Shown piece after piece: positions 6,371 through 14,709 of a stretch of DNA of 32,706 bases. The notes below the pieces were generated by a model. It saw only the letters and a list, made by a program, of their open reading frames with translations, was not told where the DNA came from and made no database searches. A program made the translations under genes and the position numbers. The DNA lies in NCBI GenBank assembly GCA_963611755.1, contig CAVDTK010000007.1, positions 1 to 32,706 on the forward strand. Reading direction: 5' to 3'. The number at the start of each line of letters is the position of its first letter. Position 1 is the stretch's first letter. The DNA is from Paratractidigestivibacter sp963611755. Its GTDB lineage: Bacteria > Actinomycetota > Coriobacteriia > Coriobacteriales > Atopobiaceae.

Positions 6371-8944
6371 TTACCCAATGGGCGAGAAGAGATGGCCCGA
6401 GAAGGCGCCGTTCGCGCGCGGGGCCGGGCGGCGCCCCTCTTGGGCCGCGGCCACGGCGCGGGCAACGCGGGTCACGGCCGCGGCGGTTTCCTGGGCGTCG
6501 AGCAGGGTGCAGTCGGCCATAAAGCGAGAAAGGCCGGCGGCGAGAAGGGCGTCTACCTGCGGCGTCGCGTCCAAGACGCGGCCCGACCACAGCTGCGAGC
6601 GGCCGTGGACGTTGGTGCGCACGGGCAAGAAGTTGCCGTCGATGTCCTTTAGGGTTAGCTTGCGGGCGCGCTGCGGGCAGCGGGCGCAGTCGTGGACGCA
6701 CTTGCCCAGGACCTGCAGGATGCAGTGCTCGCTCGTCATCACGCGCTCGCGGCCGTAGACCATAAGGCCGCAGGGCACGTGCGCGGCGGGAGCCAGGACG
6801 CAGATCTCGTCCAGGGAAAGCTCGGGCGTGAACCACACGCCGGCCGCGCCCTTCTCCTCAAGGGTGGCAAGGCAGCTCTCGTTGTGGACCGGGATGCAGG
6901 AGCGCAGCTCGGCCGCGGCGCCTACCTGGGCGGCCAAGGCCAGCTCAGAGATGTTGCCCACGGCCACGGGGGCGCCGGGCTTTACGTGGGCGTCCAGACG
7001 GGCGTGGTCGGCCTCGCGGCAGACCTCGTCGAGCCAGGGGATGACGCCGGCAGGCCAGTCGCCCTGCGCGAGGTCATCCGGGGTGGCGTAGAGGCGGGTG
7101 GCACCGGCCGCCGCGGCCGCGCGGGCGCAGGCGGGCGTGGGGACCAGGGCGCAGATCTCGGGGGCCGCGGGGGCCGGGGCGCCGGCGTCGACACCGCCCG
7201 CGACCTGCGGCACGTTTGCAGCCGCGCGGTCTTCTCGCTGCTTGGTCAGGCGCGCGGCGATCATCGCGACAGAAGGTGCGGCCGCCGTGGCCTTCTCGCG
7301 CTCCGCATAGGGCGCGAGCAGGGTCTCTTTAAGGTTTCGCACCGCCTGGGCTCGGACCTTGTGAACCGCCGAGAAGCCCATGCCGCAGCCCTCGTCCAGC
7401 TCGATGTCCCACGAGACGGGCTCGAAGGGGCCGCCGCCCATGCGGCCCACGTGGGCCATGAGGTCGTCGGCGGTGACGGCCACGGTCTTGGCCGCCTCGA
7501 CGATGAAGCCCTGAGCCACGGCCGTGGCCTCGCCGTCGGCCGTGACGAGCTCGACGGTGAAGGGCTCACCCAGCCGCGCGCGAACGCGCACGTCAACGGC
7601 GCGTTTGCGGGGCGTGTCGGCACCGGCCACGCGCGAGGCGGCGTCCATCGCGGCCTGCGAGCGGATGACGCGCACGACGGCGCCCGCTTCCATGGGACGG
7701 GGCGCCTGGCACAAGATCTTCTCGCCAGCCGCGGCATCGGCCACGACATTTGCCGTCAGGAACTGGGTCGGGTCGCTGATGGGCCGCAGCTCAAGCAGGT
7801 CGCCCGCGCCCACCGGGGCGGTGAGGGCGATCTCGACCTCTGCGCGGGTGAAGCGGCGCATGCGGGCGCGGCCGCCGTTCGTGCCGCCGCGGCGCTCGAC
7901 CGCGTCTTGCAGGGGGCGGGATCCCAGGACCTCGCCCACGACCTCGCCGCGGTTGTTGGAGCGCTCGTAGCTCATCATCTCGTTGCCCGAGGTACCGGCC
8001 AGGTAGGCGCGGGTGAAGTCGCGGTTGAAGGCGCGCTTCAGGCGGCGGTGGAGCGCGGCGTTATCCTCGGCGCCCAGCTCGCGGCCCTCGATGGCTGCGT
8101 CGATGGCCTGGCGATAGGCGCCCACCACCTGGTAGACGTAGTCGGCAGCCTTCATGCGGCCCTCGACCTTGAGCGAGCCCACGCCCGCCGCGATCATCTT
8201 GTCCAGGTCATCTACCAGGCAATAGTCCTTGGGGCACAGCGCGCGCGTGCCGCCTACGCCGCGGCTCGTCTCGGCAAGGCCCGCCGTGGGGACGTCCGGG
8301 ATCTCCTGCATGACGCTGTTCTCGTCATAGACCTCGTAGGGAAGGCGGCAGGGCTGGGCGCACATGCCGCGGTTGGCCGAGCGGCCGCCGGAAAGCGAGC
8401 TCAGCATGCAAACGCCCGAGTAGCAGAAACACAGGGCGCCGTGGCCAAAGCACTCCAGCTCAACGCCGGTTTTCGCGATCTCTTGGATCTCGGGGAGCGA
8501 CAGCTCGCGCGACAGGGTCACGCGGTCGGCGCCCATGTCGCGGCACCACAGCACGCCGCGGACGTCGTGGATGTTGGCCTGGGTGGAGACGTGTGTCTCG
8601 ATCTGAGGCCAGGTGCGGCGGATTTCCGCGAACAAGCCCCAGTCCTGGATGATAAAGGCGTCGGCGCCCAGAAGCCACGCGCGGCGGACCAGGTCAAGAA
8701 CGCGTGGCATCTCCTTGGTGCTCACCACGACGTTAACCGTGACGTAGACGCGGGTTCCAGCCAGGTGGGCCTTCTCGCAGGCGTCCGCGAAGGTCGTCTC
8801 GTCGAAGTTTGTGGCACTGCGGCGCGCGTTGAAGTCGTTGCCGAATCCGCAGTAGATGGCGTCCGCGCCCGCGGCGAGCGCGGCGGCAAAGGGCTCGGGG
8901 CCGCCCGCCGGGGCCAGCAGCTCGATGACGTTCTTGTGGGCCAA
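6371..8944 (-). CDS. U32 family protein, RlhA/TrhP type (probable RNA hydroxylation enzyme)
   Basis: The 857-residue protein begins with the U32 domain (ELLAPAGGPEPFAAALAAGADAIYCG) and has the family hallmark ECFGHGALCFCYSGVCMLSS...NRGMCAQPCRLPYE around residues 160-205, whose cysteines fit an Fe-S site. A long middle region corresponds to the accessory domain of large members such as E. coli RlhA. A U32-like C-terminal part follows. Characterised U32 proteins hydroxylate 23S rRNA C2501 (RlhA) or tRNA U34 (TrhP), or act as collagenase-like peptidases in older literature. Which RNA this one modifies cannot be told. The start is TTG at 8944, five bases after AAGGGGG. It leads the U32-nfu-lgt run. 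Confidence 0.86.
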   Translation of the reverse strand: MAHKNVIELLAPAGGPEPFAAALAAGADAIYCGFGNDFNARRSATNFDETTFADACEKAHLAGTRVYVTVNVVVSTKEMPRVLDLVRRAWLLGADAFIIQDWGLFAEIRRTWPQIETHVSTQANIHDVRGVLWCRDMGADRVTLSRELSLPEIQEIAKTGVELECFGHGALCFCYSGVCMLSSLSGGRSANRGMCAQPCRLPYEVYDENSVMQEIPDVPTAGLAETSRGVGGTRALCPKDYCLVDDLDKMIAAGVGSLKVEGRMKAADYVYQVVGAYRQAIDAAIEGRELGAEDNAALHRRLKRAFNRDFTRAYLAGTSGNEMMSYERSNNRGEVVGEVLGSRPLQDAVERRGGTNGGRARMRRFTRAEVEIALTAPVGAGDLLELRPISDPTQFLTANVVADAAAGEKILCQAPRPMEAGAVVRVIRSQAAMDAASRVAGADTPRKRAVDVRVRARLGEPFTVELVTADGEATAVAQGFIVEAAKTVAVTADDLMAHVGRMGGGPFEPVSWDIELDEGCGMGFSAVHKVRAQAVRNLKETLLAPYAEREKATAAAPSVAMIAARLTKQREDRAAANVPQVAGGVDAGAPAPAAPEICALVPTPACARAAAAAGATRLYATPDDLAQGDWPAGVIPWLDEVCREADHARLDAHVKPGAPVAVGNISELALAAQVGAAAELRSCIPVHNESCLATLEEKGAAGVWFTPELSLDEICVLAPAAHVPCGLMVYGRERVMTSEHCILQVLGKCVHDCARCPQRARKLTLKDIDGNFLPVRTNVHGRSQLWSGRVLDATPQVDALLAAGLSRFMADCTLLDAQETAAAVTRVARAVAAAQEGRRPAPRANGAFSGHLFSPIG

Positions 8945-9162
8945 GGAATCCCCCTTGTGAGGTGTGTCGCGTTGGGTTCAAACCTTTAAACGATACCGCT
9001 GGCGGAGCGGGGCGCGGGCGGCAAGCCTTCGGCGCCGAGAAGAACACATTATTGGGGGGCGCCGCGGGGGTTACGCAAGGGTTACGCGAGACCCAAACCG
9101 CGGCCGATGTTCAAAAATCGCGAACTTTTGTATTTTGTACAGAAAGGCCAAGTAGTGAGGCC

Positions 9163-10491
9163 CTAAAACGCGCCGCCGAGGTAGCCGGCGAACATGACGA
9201 TAAGGAGCGAGCCTGCGATAACGGCAAGGCACGCCAGGCGCTGGCGGCCGATGGGCACCGCGGCGAGCGTCGGCACCTTTTGGAAGAGGCGTCGCTTGTC
9301 CATGACCAGGTAGGCCGCTGCGGCAAAGCTCACCGGCATCCAGAACAAGAACTCGAAGCCCAAAAACCACCCGGGGTACTTGGCGCTGGCGCCGCGCGGC
9401 TGGACGAAGTTGGCCACACATGCCGCAACGACGATAGCGAAGGTGACCCAAAGGGCCGCGTTCCACGCGCGGCCCAGGGAGTCGGGAACACGCGGCAGGC
9501 TTAGCCGCAGCCGCGCCGCTTGACCCTCCTGACGAGAAACCCGCCGCTGGTCAGAAGCGGTATCGCCCTCCCCCGCCGCGGCACGCGCCAGCTCCTCCGC
9601 ACTCGCATAGCGGTCCTTGGGGTCGAAGCTCATGGCCCGGGCCACAACAACGGCGAGCTCGGCCGGCAGGCCTTGATCGCGCACGAGCTCATCGGCGGTC
9701 TTGCCCGCGGTGGGGTCTTCCCCGGTGAGGCAAAAGTAGAGGATGGCGCCCAGGGCATAGACGTCGCTTCTCACGCTGGTCTGCCCAAACCCGAACTGCT
9801 CGGGCGGCGCGTAGCTGCGCGTTCCCAGGCGGGCGGTATCGGCCGTCGCGCCCTCGTGCCACGTGCGGGCGATCCCCAGGTCGATCAGGACGTAGGTCGC
9901 GGGGATCCCCTGCTCGCCGCCCACGACCATGACGTTTGCGGGTTTGAGGTCGCGATGAATCACAGGGGCATCGGCGCCCAGGCCGCCATGCAGAACGTCC
10001 ACCGCGTGGCCGACCTGCGCCACGGCCTCTCGCGCGAGCTCCGCCGAAGCTCCCAGGCGCGCCACGCGCTCCTCGAGCGTCTCGCCCTCAAGCCACTCCA
10101 TAACGACGTTCACGAACTCGCCGTCGTTCCAGCAGTCGATGATCCGCGGCAGGTTGGGGCAGCGCAGACCGCGACGCTGGGCAATAAAGAGCAGCTCATA
10201 GGCCCCGCCGAGTCCAGCCGCAGCGTCGATGCGCTTGCGGACAAAGGACCCCATCGCAGCTGCGGCCCCGCCCGTGTTGTCGGCGCCCTCCCCCACGAAC
10301 TCGACCTTCTCGGTCACCTCGAAGTCGGAGCGCTTGAGCACCTCGACAACGCGATAGCCACCCGACCTCCCGCAGGAGGCCAGGTGGCTCATCAGCTGCG
10401 TCTCGAGCTCGGCGTCCAAGCCGACCACCCCGGCAGCTCCGGACATCCCGGCCGCATCACTATATGAATCGGTCTTCTCCATGCCCGCCAT
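9163..10491 (-). CDS. Membrane-anchored serine/threonine protein kinase
   Basis: The 442-residue protein has a Hanks-type kinase domain with FVRKRID (candidate ATP-binding Lys, K86), VIHRDLKPANVMVV (catalytic loop, 178-190), IDLGIAR (DLG instead of DFG, 203-209), GTRSYAPPEQFG (activation segment, 223-234) and SDVYALGAILY. The canonical glycine-rich loop is not obvious. That segment is replaced by an Ala/Gly-rich stretch. A basic linker precedes three hydrophobic segments in the last 100 residues, so the kinase is probably held in the membrane from its C-terminus. The start is uncertain: ATGs at 10491 and 10482 both lack a strong ribosome site. It follows the HTH-like gene by 26 bp, which suggests a shared transcript and a regulatory partnership. 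Confidence 0.88.
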   Translation of the reverse strand: MAGMEKTDSYSDAAGMSGAAGVVGLDAELETQLMSHLASCGRSGGYRVVEVLKRSDFEVTEKVEFVGEGADNTGGAAAAMGSFVRKRIDAAAGLGGAYELLFIAQRRGLRCPNLPRIIDCWNDGEFVNVVMEWLEGETLEERVARLGASAELAREAVAQVGHAVDVLHGGLGADAPVIHRDLKPANVMVVGGEQGIPATYVLIDLGIARTWHEGATADTARLGTRSYAPPEQFGFGQTSVRSDVYALGAILYFCLTGEDPTAGKTADELVRDQGLPAELAVVVARAMSFDPKDRYASAEELARAAAGEGDTASDQRRVSRQEGQAARLRLSLPRVPDSLGRAWNAALWVTFAIVVAACVANFVQPRGASAKYPGWFLGFEFLFWMPVSFAAAAYLVMDKRRLFQKVPTLAAVPIGRQRLACLAVIAGSLLIVMFAGYLGGAF

Positions 10492-10517
10492 TCTAAACCA
10501 GGCGCAGCTCGCGCGGC

Positions 10518-10940
10518 CTAGCAGACGGTCTTCTCGCCAAAACGGTAGAGCTCCTCGTTCACCTTTTGCAGCGAGCAGCCGCGGTCGATGCAGAAGATGA
10601 TGATCGCGTCGCGGCGGTCCTTGCAGTCCAGGCGGCTCACGCCCGCGGCCGTGAGCGCGCGGTTGGTCTCGCGCAGGGTGAGGGCCATGGCGAAGGCGAT
10701 CTGCAGCACCTTGTCGCGCGAGGGGTGGCGCGCCCCGGTGAAGATCTGGTAGCCAAAGGTCTCGTTGAGGTCGGCCATGCGCACCACGCGCGAGCGGGCC
10801 AGGCCCTTCTCCTCTAACAGTTTCTGCAGGTAGGAGGCCAAGTCGGTCGCGGGAAAGTCGTGGTTTGCCACGTAGCCGTCGATGCTGGGGGCATCCAGCA
10901 GCTCGGCGAGAAGCTCCTCGGTCAGTTTCTTTTGGGTCAT
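10518..10940 (-). CDS. Small helix-turn-helix-like protein paired with the kinase
   Basis: A 140-residue, mostly helical protein. The segment DLASYLQKLLEEKGLARSRVVRMADLNETFGYQIFTGARHPSRDKVLQIAFAMAL resembles an XRE/Cro-type helix-turn-helix with an altered layout. The C-terminus carries an Ile-rich strand and ends in GEKTVC. A DNA-binding role is plausible, but the protein might instead be a kinase substrate or adaptor. The ATG at 10940 is chosen because GAAGGAGG lies five bases upstream. A GTG two codons earlier overlaps that site. The kinase begins 26 bp downstream, and a GC-rich hairpin (10973-11015) separates this gene from the DUF4352-like gene. Confidence 0.7.
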   Translation of the reverse strand: MTQKKLTEELLAELLDAPSIDGYVANHDFPATDLASYLQKLLEEKGLARSRVVRMADLNETFGYQIFTGARHPSRDKVLQIAFAMALTLRETNRALTAAGVSRLDCKDRRDAIIIFCIDRGCSLQKVNEELYRFGEKTVC

Positions 10941-10972
10941 GCGCACCTCCTTCGCAGGGCGGCGAGACGAAC

Positions 10973-11015
10973 GGGCGGGTCGGCGGCGGCCATGCGGCCT
11001 GCGGCCGGCCCGCCC
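10973..11015 (-). terminator. GC-rich hairpin between the DUF4352-like and HTH-like genes
   Basis: The arms 10973-10984 and 11004-11015 pair over 12 bp with one G-T pair. The loop can fold further (GCGGCC/GGCCGC). No T run follows on either strand, so it is at best a partial terminator, a processing site or an expression-tuning stem inside the transcript. Confidence 0.4.
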
Positions 11016-11030
11016 TTCTCGTCCCCCATC

Positions 11031-11621
11031 TTACGCGAGCGCCCAGCTGGCGGCCGCGGTCTTGTCGAAGACGTTGTCGAAGTAGAGCACGCGCGCCAGG
11101 TCGCCGTCGAAGTAGAGGTTGCCCGAGACGGTGCCGCCCTTGGCAAGGGTGCCCGATTTGAGCTCGTCGGCGCCGTCGCTGTAGTAGCCGGTCGACTGCT
11201 GGGCGCCGTTAGCGTCCTCGCCCTTCCAGTCGTAGAGGTTGTAGCTGGCGCCGTCCGCGCCATTGTTGACATAGGTCACGTGCACGCCAGTGATCGCCGA
11301 GCCGTCATAGTTCACCAGGCCCGGCTCGACCGAGTCGACCGTCACGGAAAGGCCGCTCGCCAGGTTGACGGTGGTGCCCACCACGAGGTTGTCGGTCGTC
11401 TCTTCTTTCTTCTCGTCCGCCTTGGGCGTGGCGTCGGCAGACGACGCGGCGGCGGACTGGTCGCCTGTCTGCTGGCTTGTCTGCTGCGCCGCGCTGTCAG
11501 CCGCGGGCGCCGTGGTCGTGGTCTTCTTCCCGCCCATCGACCCCACGACACCCGCAACGACCAGCACCGCAATGACGATAACGATGATCTTGCCCACGGG
11601 CTTCTTTCCCTCTTTGGCCAT
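11031..11621 (-). CDS. Membrane-anchored DUF4352-like (immunoglobulin-fold) protein
   Basis: The 196-residue protein starts with a short basic segment (MAKEGKKPVGK), one membrane span (IIVIVIAVLVVAGVVGSM) and a Thr/Ala/Gln-rich disordered linker of about 50 residues. A C-terminal domain follows (VVGTTVNLASGLSVTVDSVEP...YVNNGADGASYNLYDWKGEDANG) whose pattern resembles the telokin-like DUF4352 fold of Gram-positive surface proteins. It lacks a lipobox Cys, so it is held by the membrane span. The ATG at 11621 has GAGGAGG four bases upstream. A longer frame to 11654 lacks a site. It lies upstream of the HTH-like and kinase genes on the same strand. An extracellular ligand-binding role is inference. 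Confidence 0.72.
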   Translation of the reverse strand: MAKEGKKPVGKIIVIVIAVLVVAGVVGSMGGKKTTTTAPAADSAAQQTSQQTGDQSAAASSADATPKADEKKEETTDNLVVGTTVNLASGLSVTVDSVEPGLVNYDGSAITGVHVTYVNNGADGASYNLYDWKGEDANGAQQSTGYYSDGADELKSGTLAKGGTVSGNLYFDGDLARVLYFDNVFDKTAAASWALA

Positions 11622-11741
11622 GTTTCCTCCTCTAGGTAGCCTGCCGACGCACATGCCGGCGGCTCACATGATGGAGGGCCACGAAGGGAATTTCATTAGC
11701 TGGCGGCTACGATTGCGCGGACGAAAACGCCTGGAAAAGTC

Positions 11742-11880
11742 AAACTTCCGCCAATCAGTGATTAAATCTAGGGAGGCCAGGTATCAAGCTTCGCCGGGCG
11801 CCCACCAACTGGGCAAACGTGAAGCCACGACCGCCGTATACCAAGCACTTCTGAATTAAATCACTGATTGGCGGAAGTTT
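11742..11880. repeat. Inverted-repeat element A (139 bp) of a tandem pair
   Basis: The ends are perfect 22-bp inverted repeats (11742-11763 and 11859-11880) starting AAACTTCCGCCAAT. The next 7 bases of the arm are CAGTGAT, matched by ATCACTG in the right arm. Inside are CCAACTGGGCAAACGT at 11805-11820 and CTGAATTAA at 11851-11859. Both also occur in element B at the same distances. No coding potential is seen. The element lies between the 3' end of lacI and the 5' end of the DUF4352-like gene (a 463-bp gene-free stretch). It could be a structured RNA, a protein-binding site or a non-autonomous mobile element. Confidence 0.85.
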
Positions 11881-11899
11881 CTTGCCGAAGCCCTCAAGA

Positions 11900-12037
11900 A
11901 AACTTCCGCCAATTTACCTCTTAATTCGAATTGGATGAGTATCGCGCCTTGAGAACGATCTGCCAACTGGGCAAACGTCGACAAAATCCGGCGGCTACCC
12001 CGCGGCTCTGAATTAAGAGGTAAATTGGCGGAAGTTT
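11900..12037. repeat. Inverted-repeat element B (138 bp) of a tandem pair
   Basis: The ends are perfect 28-bp inverted repeats (11900-11927 and 12010-12037). They share the outer AAACTTCCGCCAAT with element A but carry TTACCTC/GAGGTAA in place of CAGTGAT/ATCACTG. The 16-base CCAACTGGGCAAACGT recurs at 11963-11978, exactly 63 bp from the left end as in A. CTGAATTAA recurs at 12008-12016. The rest of the interior differs from A. A spacer of 19 bp separates the two elements. The remaining 47 bp before the lacI stop hold nothing recognisable. Confidence 0.85.
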
Positions 12038-12084
12038 ATGGTGCGAGAGGCGAGAAACACCGCACGGCACGGAGCCCGGTGGCC

Positions 12085-13110
12085 CTACGCCCTAGGAGCG
12101 GCCACGCTCGTTCCCAAGATAAGCTCGGGCTCAACGATCTGCAGATCAAAGGGGTCGTCGCTTCCTGCGATCCGTGCCTCGAGCAGATCAAACGCCAGTG
12201 ACGAGAGCTGCCCCACGTCCTGCTTTACCGACGTTATGCCCGGCAGGAAGAACGCCGACGTCTCGTTACGGTCGAAGCTCACGACCGAGATATCCTCCGG
12301 CACGTGAAGGCCCAGCTCGGAAAGTCGGCGCACAACACCCATGGTCATAAGGTCGCTCGTCGAGAAAATCGCGGTCGCGCCGCCGGACAAGAAGGCGTCC
12401 ACCGCACGGTAGCCGCTCTCGCCGTGGTAGCCGCCCTCGCACACAAGCCCAGGCTCAACGCAAATACCGTGATCTGCCAGGGCATTCTTGTACCCCGCAA
12501 GCCTCAGCCGCCCGTTTTGCGAGCTCGCGGTGTTGGCAAGGCAGCCGATGCGACGGTGCCCGCTCGCGATCAGGTGCTCGACCGCCTGATGAGCACCGTA
12601 CTCGTTGTCTACCAGGACCTTGTCGCACTCCGCAGACTCGATCACGCGGTCAACCATGACGTACGGCGCGCACAGCGAGGCCAGCACGCCCGAGACCTCG
12701 CGCTCCCCTTCCGCCGAGACATCGTTGCTCGGCACAAAAACGATGCCGTCGACCCCCAGGGCATCCAGCCGCCGCAGCTGTTCGCAATCGTGCTCGGGGC
12801 AGTCGTCCGAGTTGGTGATGAACAACCCCAGCCCCGTCTGCCTGCAACGCGCCTCAAGCCTTTTGGCCAGCGACGAGAAAAACGGGTTCTCGATATCCGG
12901 GACGATAAGCCCGATGGTGCCCGACCTCCTGGTGGCAAGCCCGCGCGCAGCCCTGTTGGGACGGTAGTCCAGACGCGCGGCGACATCGCGAATGCGCTGC
13001 TTGCTCTCCTCGGAAAGGCGGCAGGGGCGGCCGTTCAGCACCTGCGAGACCGCGGACTCGGACATGCCGGACTCGCGCGCGACGTCTTTGAGCGTGATCC
13101 TTCGGGCCAT
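12085..13110 (-). CDS. LacI-family transcriptional regulator, probably of the ribose/nucleoside operon
   Basis: The 341-residue protein has the N-terminal LacI helix-turn-helix (ITLKDVARESGMSESAVSQVLNGRPCRLSEESKQRI, residues 5-40), the hinge region DYRPNRAARGLATRRSGTIGLIVPDIENPFFSSL, and a periplasmic-binding-protein-type effector domain ending near residue 335. It is expected to repress until a sugar or nucleoside effector binds. The ATG at 13110 follows AAGGAGG. It lies on the same strand downstream of rbsK, the hydrolase and the carrier, but after a strong terminator (13192-13228), so it probably uses its own promoter. Two LacI-type palindromes upstream of rbsK are its likely targets. The target is inferred from position. 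Confidence 0.9.
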   Translation of the reverse strand: MARRITLKDVARESGMSESAVSQVLNGRPCRLSEESKQRIRDVAARLDYRPNRAARGLATRRSGTIGLIVPDIENPFFSSLAKRLEARCRQTGLGLFITNSDDCPEHDCEQLRRLDALGVDGIVFVPSNDVSAEGEREVSGVLASLCAPYVMVDRVIESAECDKVLVDNEYGAHQAVEHLIASGHRRIGCLANTASSQNGRLRLAGYKNALADHGICVEPGLVCEGGYHGESGYRAVDAFLSGGATAIFSTSDLMTMGVVRRLSELGLHVPEDISVVSFDRNETSAFFLPGITSVKQDVGQLSSLAFDLLEARIAGSDDPFDLQIVEPELILGTSVAAPRA

Positions 13111-13135
13111 ATGCCCCCCTCCTTCTTGAGAAAAA

Positions 13136-13152
13136 CGTTACCTACGGTATCG
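13136..13152. promoter_or_regulatory. Imperfect palindrome upstream of lacI, possible operator
   Basis: CGTTACC and GGTATCG flank TAC as a 17-bp palindrome with one mismatched pair, 26 bp before the lacI start. Its sequence differs from the GCTAAAGCGC-type operators of the rbsK promoter. It may bind another regulator, or be a weak self-regulatory site. Confidence 0.35.
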
Positions 13153-13191
13153 CTTTCACGCCCACGAGCAGCATCCTTCGGCGAGAAAACC

Positions 13192-13228
13192 AAAAAACGC
13201 CCCGGACGGCTTTTGGCCATCCGGGGCG
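13192..13228 (-). terminator. Strong intrinsic terminator after the DcuC-family gene
   Basis: On the minus strand a 12-bp stem (arms 13198-13209 and 13217-13228, one G-T pair, 7-nt loop) is followed by six T (13197-13192). It lies 21 bp past the carrier stop and separates the salvage operon from lacI. Confidence 0.92.
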
Positions 13229-13249
13229 ACGCATCGCCTGAAAGCCCTG

Positions 13250-14665
13250 CTACAGGAAGCAGACGATCGACAGGATAAACATGAAGACCACGCCCGCGAC
13301 CATGGGCACGGCGGTGCGACGCACGATCTCGATCGGGGACTTCTCGACGGAGCCCGAGACGATCATCACCACGGCCGACACCGGCGACACTGCGCGGAAG
13401 AGGTTCCCGGCCAGGCCCATCGGCACCGAGATGGCGATGGGAGAGATACCCGCCGCCGCGGCGAGCGCCGGGATAAGCGGCACCATGGCGAAGAACAGCG
13501 CCGTGCCCGAGCCGGAAAGCAGCACGATAAGGGCGGTGAGGCCCACCAGGATAAGGGGCAGGACAAAGCCCAGGCCCGTGCCGTTGATGGAGGTCATGGC
13601 CTCCTGCAGCGAGGCGATGAGGCCCACCGACTTCAGGCCCACGACAAAGACGCTCGCGGCGACCAGCAACGCGACGATGGGGACGGCGTTGCCCATGCCC
13701 TTGAAGAAAGTCTCGGTGCTGGCCAGGGCCTCCTTGCCGTCCTTGCGGCGGACGGCGTCGCAGATAATGGCCACGACAAAGGAGAAGAGCGTCGCGACCT
13801 CGACGGACAGCGTGACGGTGGAGCCGCCGGCGACCTGGGCCACGTAGACGCCTATGAGCAAGAAGATGGGCAGCAGCGGAAGGATCGCGTAGACGGCCTT
13901 GTGCAGGCCGGAGCCCTCGATGACGATGTCTTTCTCGTCGCCCGCGGCCGCGTCGGCTGCCGAGCCGTCGCGCTTATCGCAAAAACGCTGCCAGAAGAAG
14001 TGGACGACGGCCATGAAGATGAGCGTCGGGATGGAGACGACGGCGTGGTAGGCCATGACGTACTGCGTGACGGTGAGGCCGGCGAACTCGGGCGTCTCGG
14101 CCAGCTGCTTGGCGATGGCCACGTTGTCCGAGCCCAACGGCGTGGGCATGACGGTCGCCGAGGTGGCGATGACGGCGGCCGCGGTGAGCGGGGTCATGCC
14201 GGCGCGGCGAAGGACGGGATAGAGCGTCGCCAGAAGAATAATGGCCAGGTTAGAGGCACTGGGCACGACCAGCGACAAGACGTTGGCGAGAAGAAACACC
14301 ACGGGCACCAGGACATAAGGGCTCTTGATGTTGCGGATGGGCCGGGTGAGTGCCCAGACGGTGGCGTCGTTGGCGCCGATCTCGCTCATGTAGGCCGAGT
14401 AGCCGCCCAGGATAAGCATGATGAAGCCGGCGGAGGTGATCGTCGACTTGAACGTGTCGGCGATGGCCACCAGCGGGTCGAGAAGCACTATGCCGCACGA
14501 CTCGAAGTCCTTGATCGAGATGCCCTGTCCGCAGGCCATGGCCACGTACATGAGCACGATGCCCATGAGAAACAGGGTGATCTTGATGTCCATTTTCTTG
14601 ATGAGCATGTATATCACCACGGCGACCGCCGCGATGACGATGAAGTACATCAAAAGGGGATTCAT
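13250..14665 (-). CDS. DcuC-family anion/C4-dicarboxylate-type carrier, candidate nucleoside or ribose transporter
   Basis: The 471-residue protein is hydrophobic with about a dozen spans in two repeats. It carries family-like segments: GGYSAYMSEIGANDA, LVVPSASNLAIILLATLYPVLRRAGMTPLTAAAVI, PTPLGSDNVAIAK, and LLSGSGTALFFAMVPLIPALA with GNLFRAVSPVSAVV. It fits the anaerobic C4-dicarboxylate carrier family (DcuC type). The genes around it (ribokinase, nucleoside hydrolase, LacI regulator) have no obvious C4-dicarboxylate link, so uptake of nucleosides or a related compound is a reasonable inference. AAGGAGG lies five bases before the ATG. It is the last gene before the strong terminator. Confidence 0.83.
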   Translation of the reverse strand: MNPLLMYFIVIAAVAVVIYMLIKKMDIKITLFLMGIVLMYVAMACGQGISIKDFESCGIVLLDPLVAIADTFKSTITSAGFIMLILGGYSAYMSEIGANDATVWALTRPIRNIKSPYVLVPVVFLLANVLSLVVPSASNLAIILLATLYPVLRRAGMTPLTAAAVIATSATVMPTPLGSDNVAIAKQLAETPEFAGLTVTQYVMAYHAVVSIPTLIFMAVVHFFWQRFCDKRDGSAADAAAGDEKDIVIEGSGLHKAVYAILPLLPIFLLIGVYVAQVAGGSTVTLSVEVATLFSFVVAIICDAVRRKDGKEALASTETFFKGMGNAVPIVALLVAASVFVVGLKSVGLIASLQEAMTSINGTGLGFVLPLILVGLTALIVLLSGSGTALFFAMVPLIPALAAAAGISPIAISVPMGLAGNLFRAVSPVSAVVMIVSGSVEKSPIEIVRRTAVPMVAGVVFMFILSIVCFL

Positions 14666-14709
14666 TTGGTCCTCCTTACTTCATTTATTAGGTTTGAGAG
14701 TTGCGCCGC

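Noticed and set aside
6692..8989. 765-codon plus-strand frame opposite the U32-family gene
   Set aside because: It mirrors the codon pattern of the minus-strand gene, has Val/Gly/His-rich low-information composition and no family motifs. The minus frame has clear U32 motifs.
11742..12037. Ordinary rho-independent terminators of lacI
   Set aside because: The arms are about 90 bases apart, no T run follows, and two family members with a shared internal core are present. Simple termination does not explain this.
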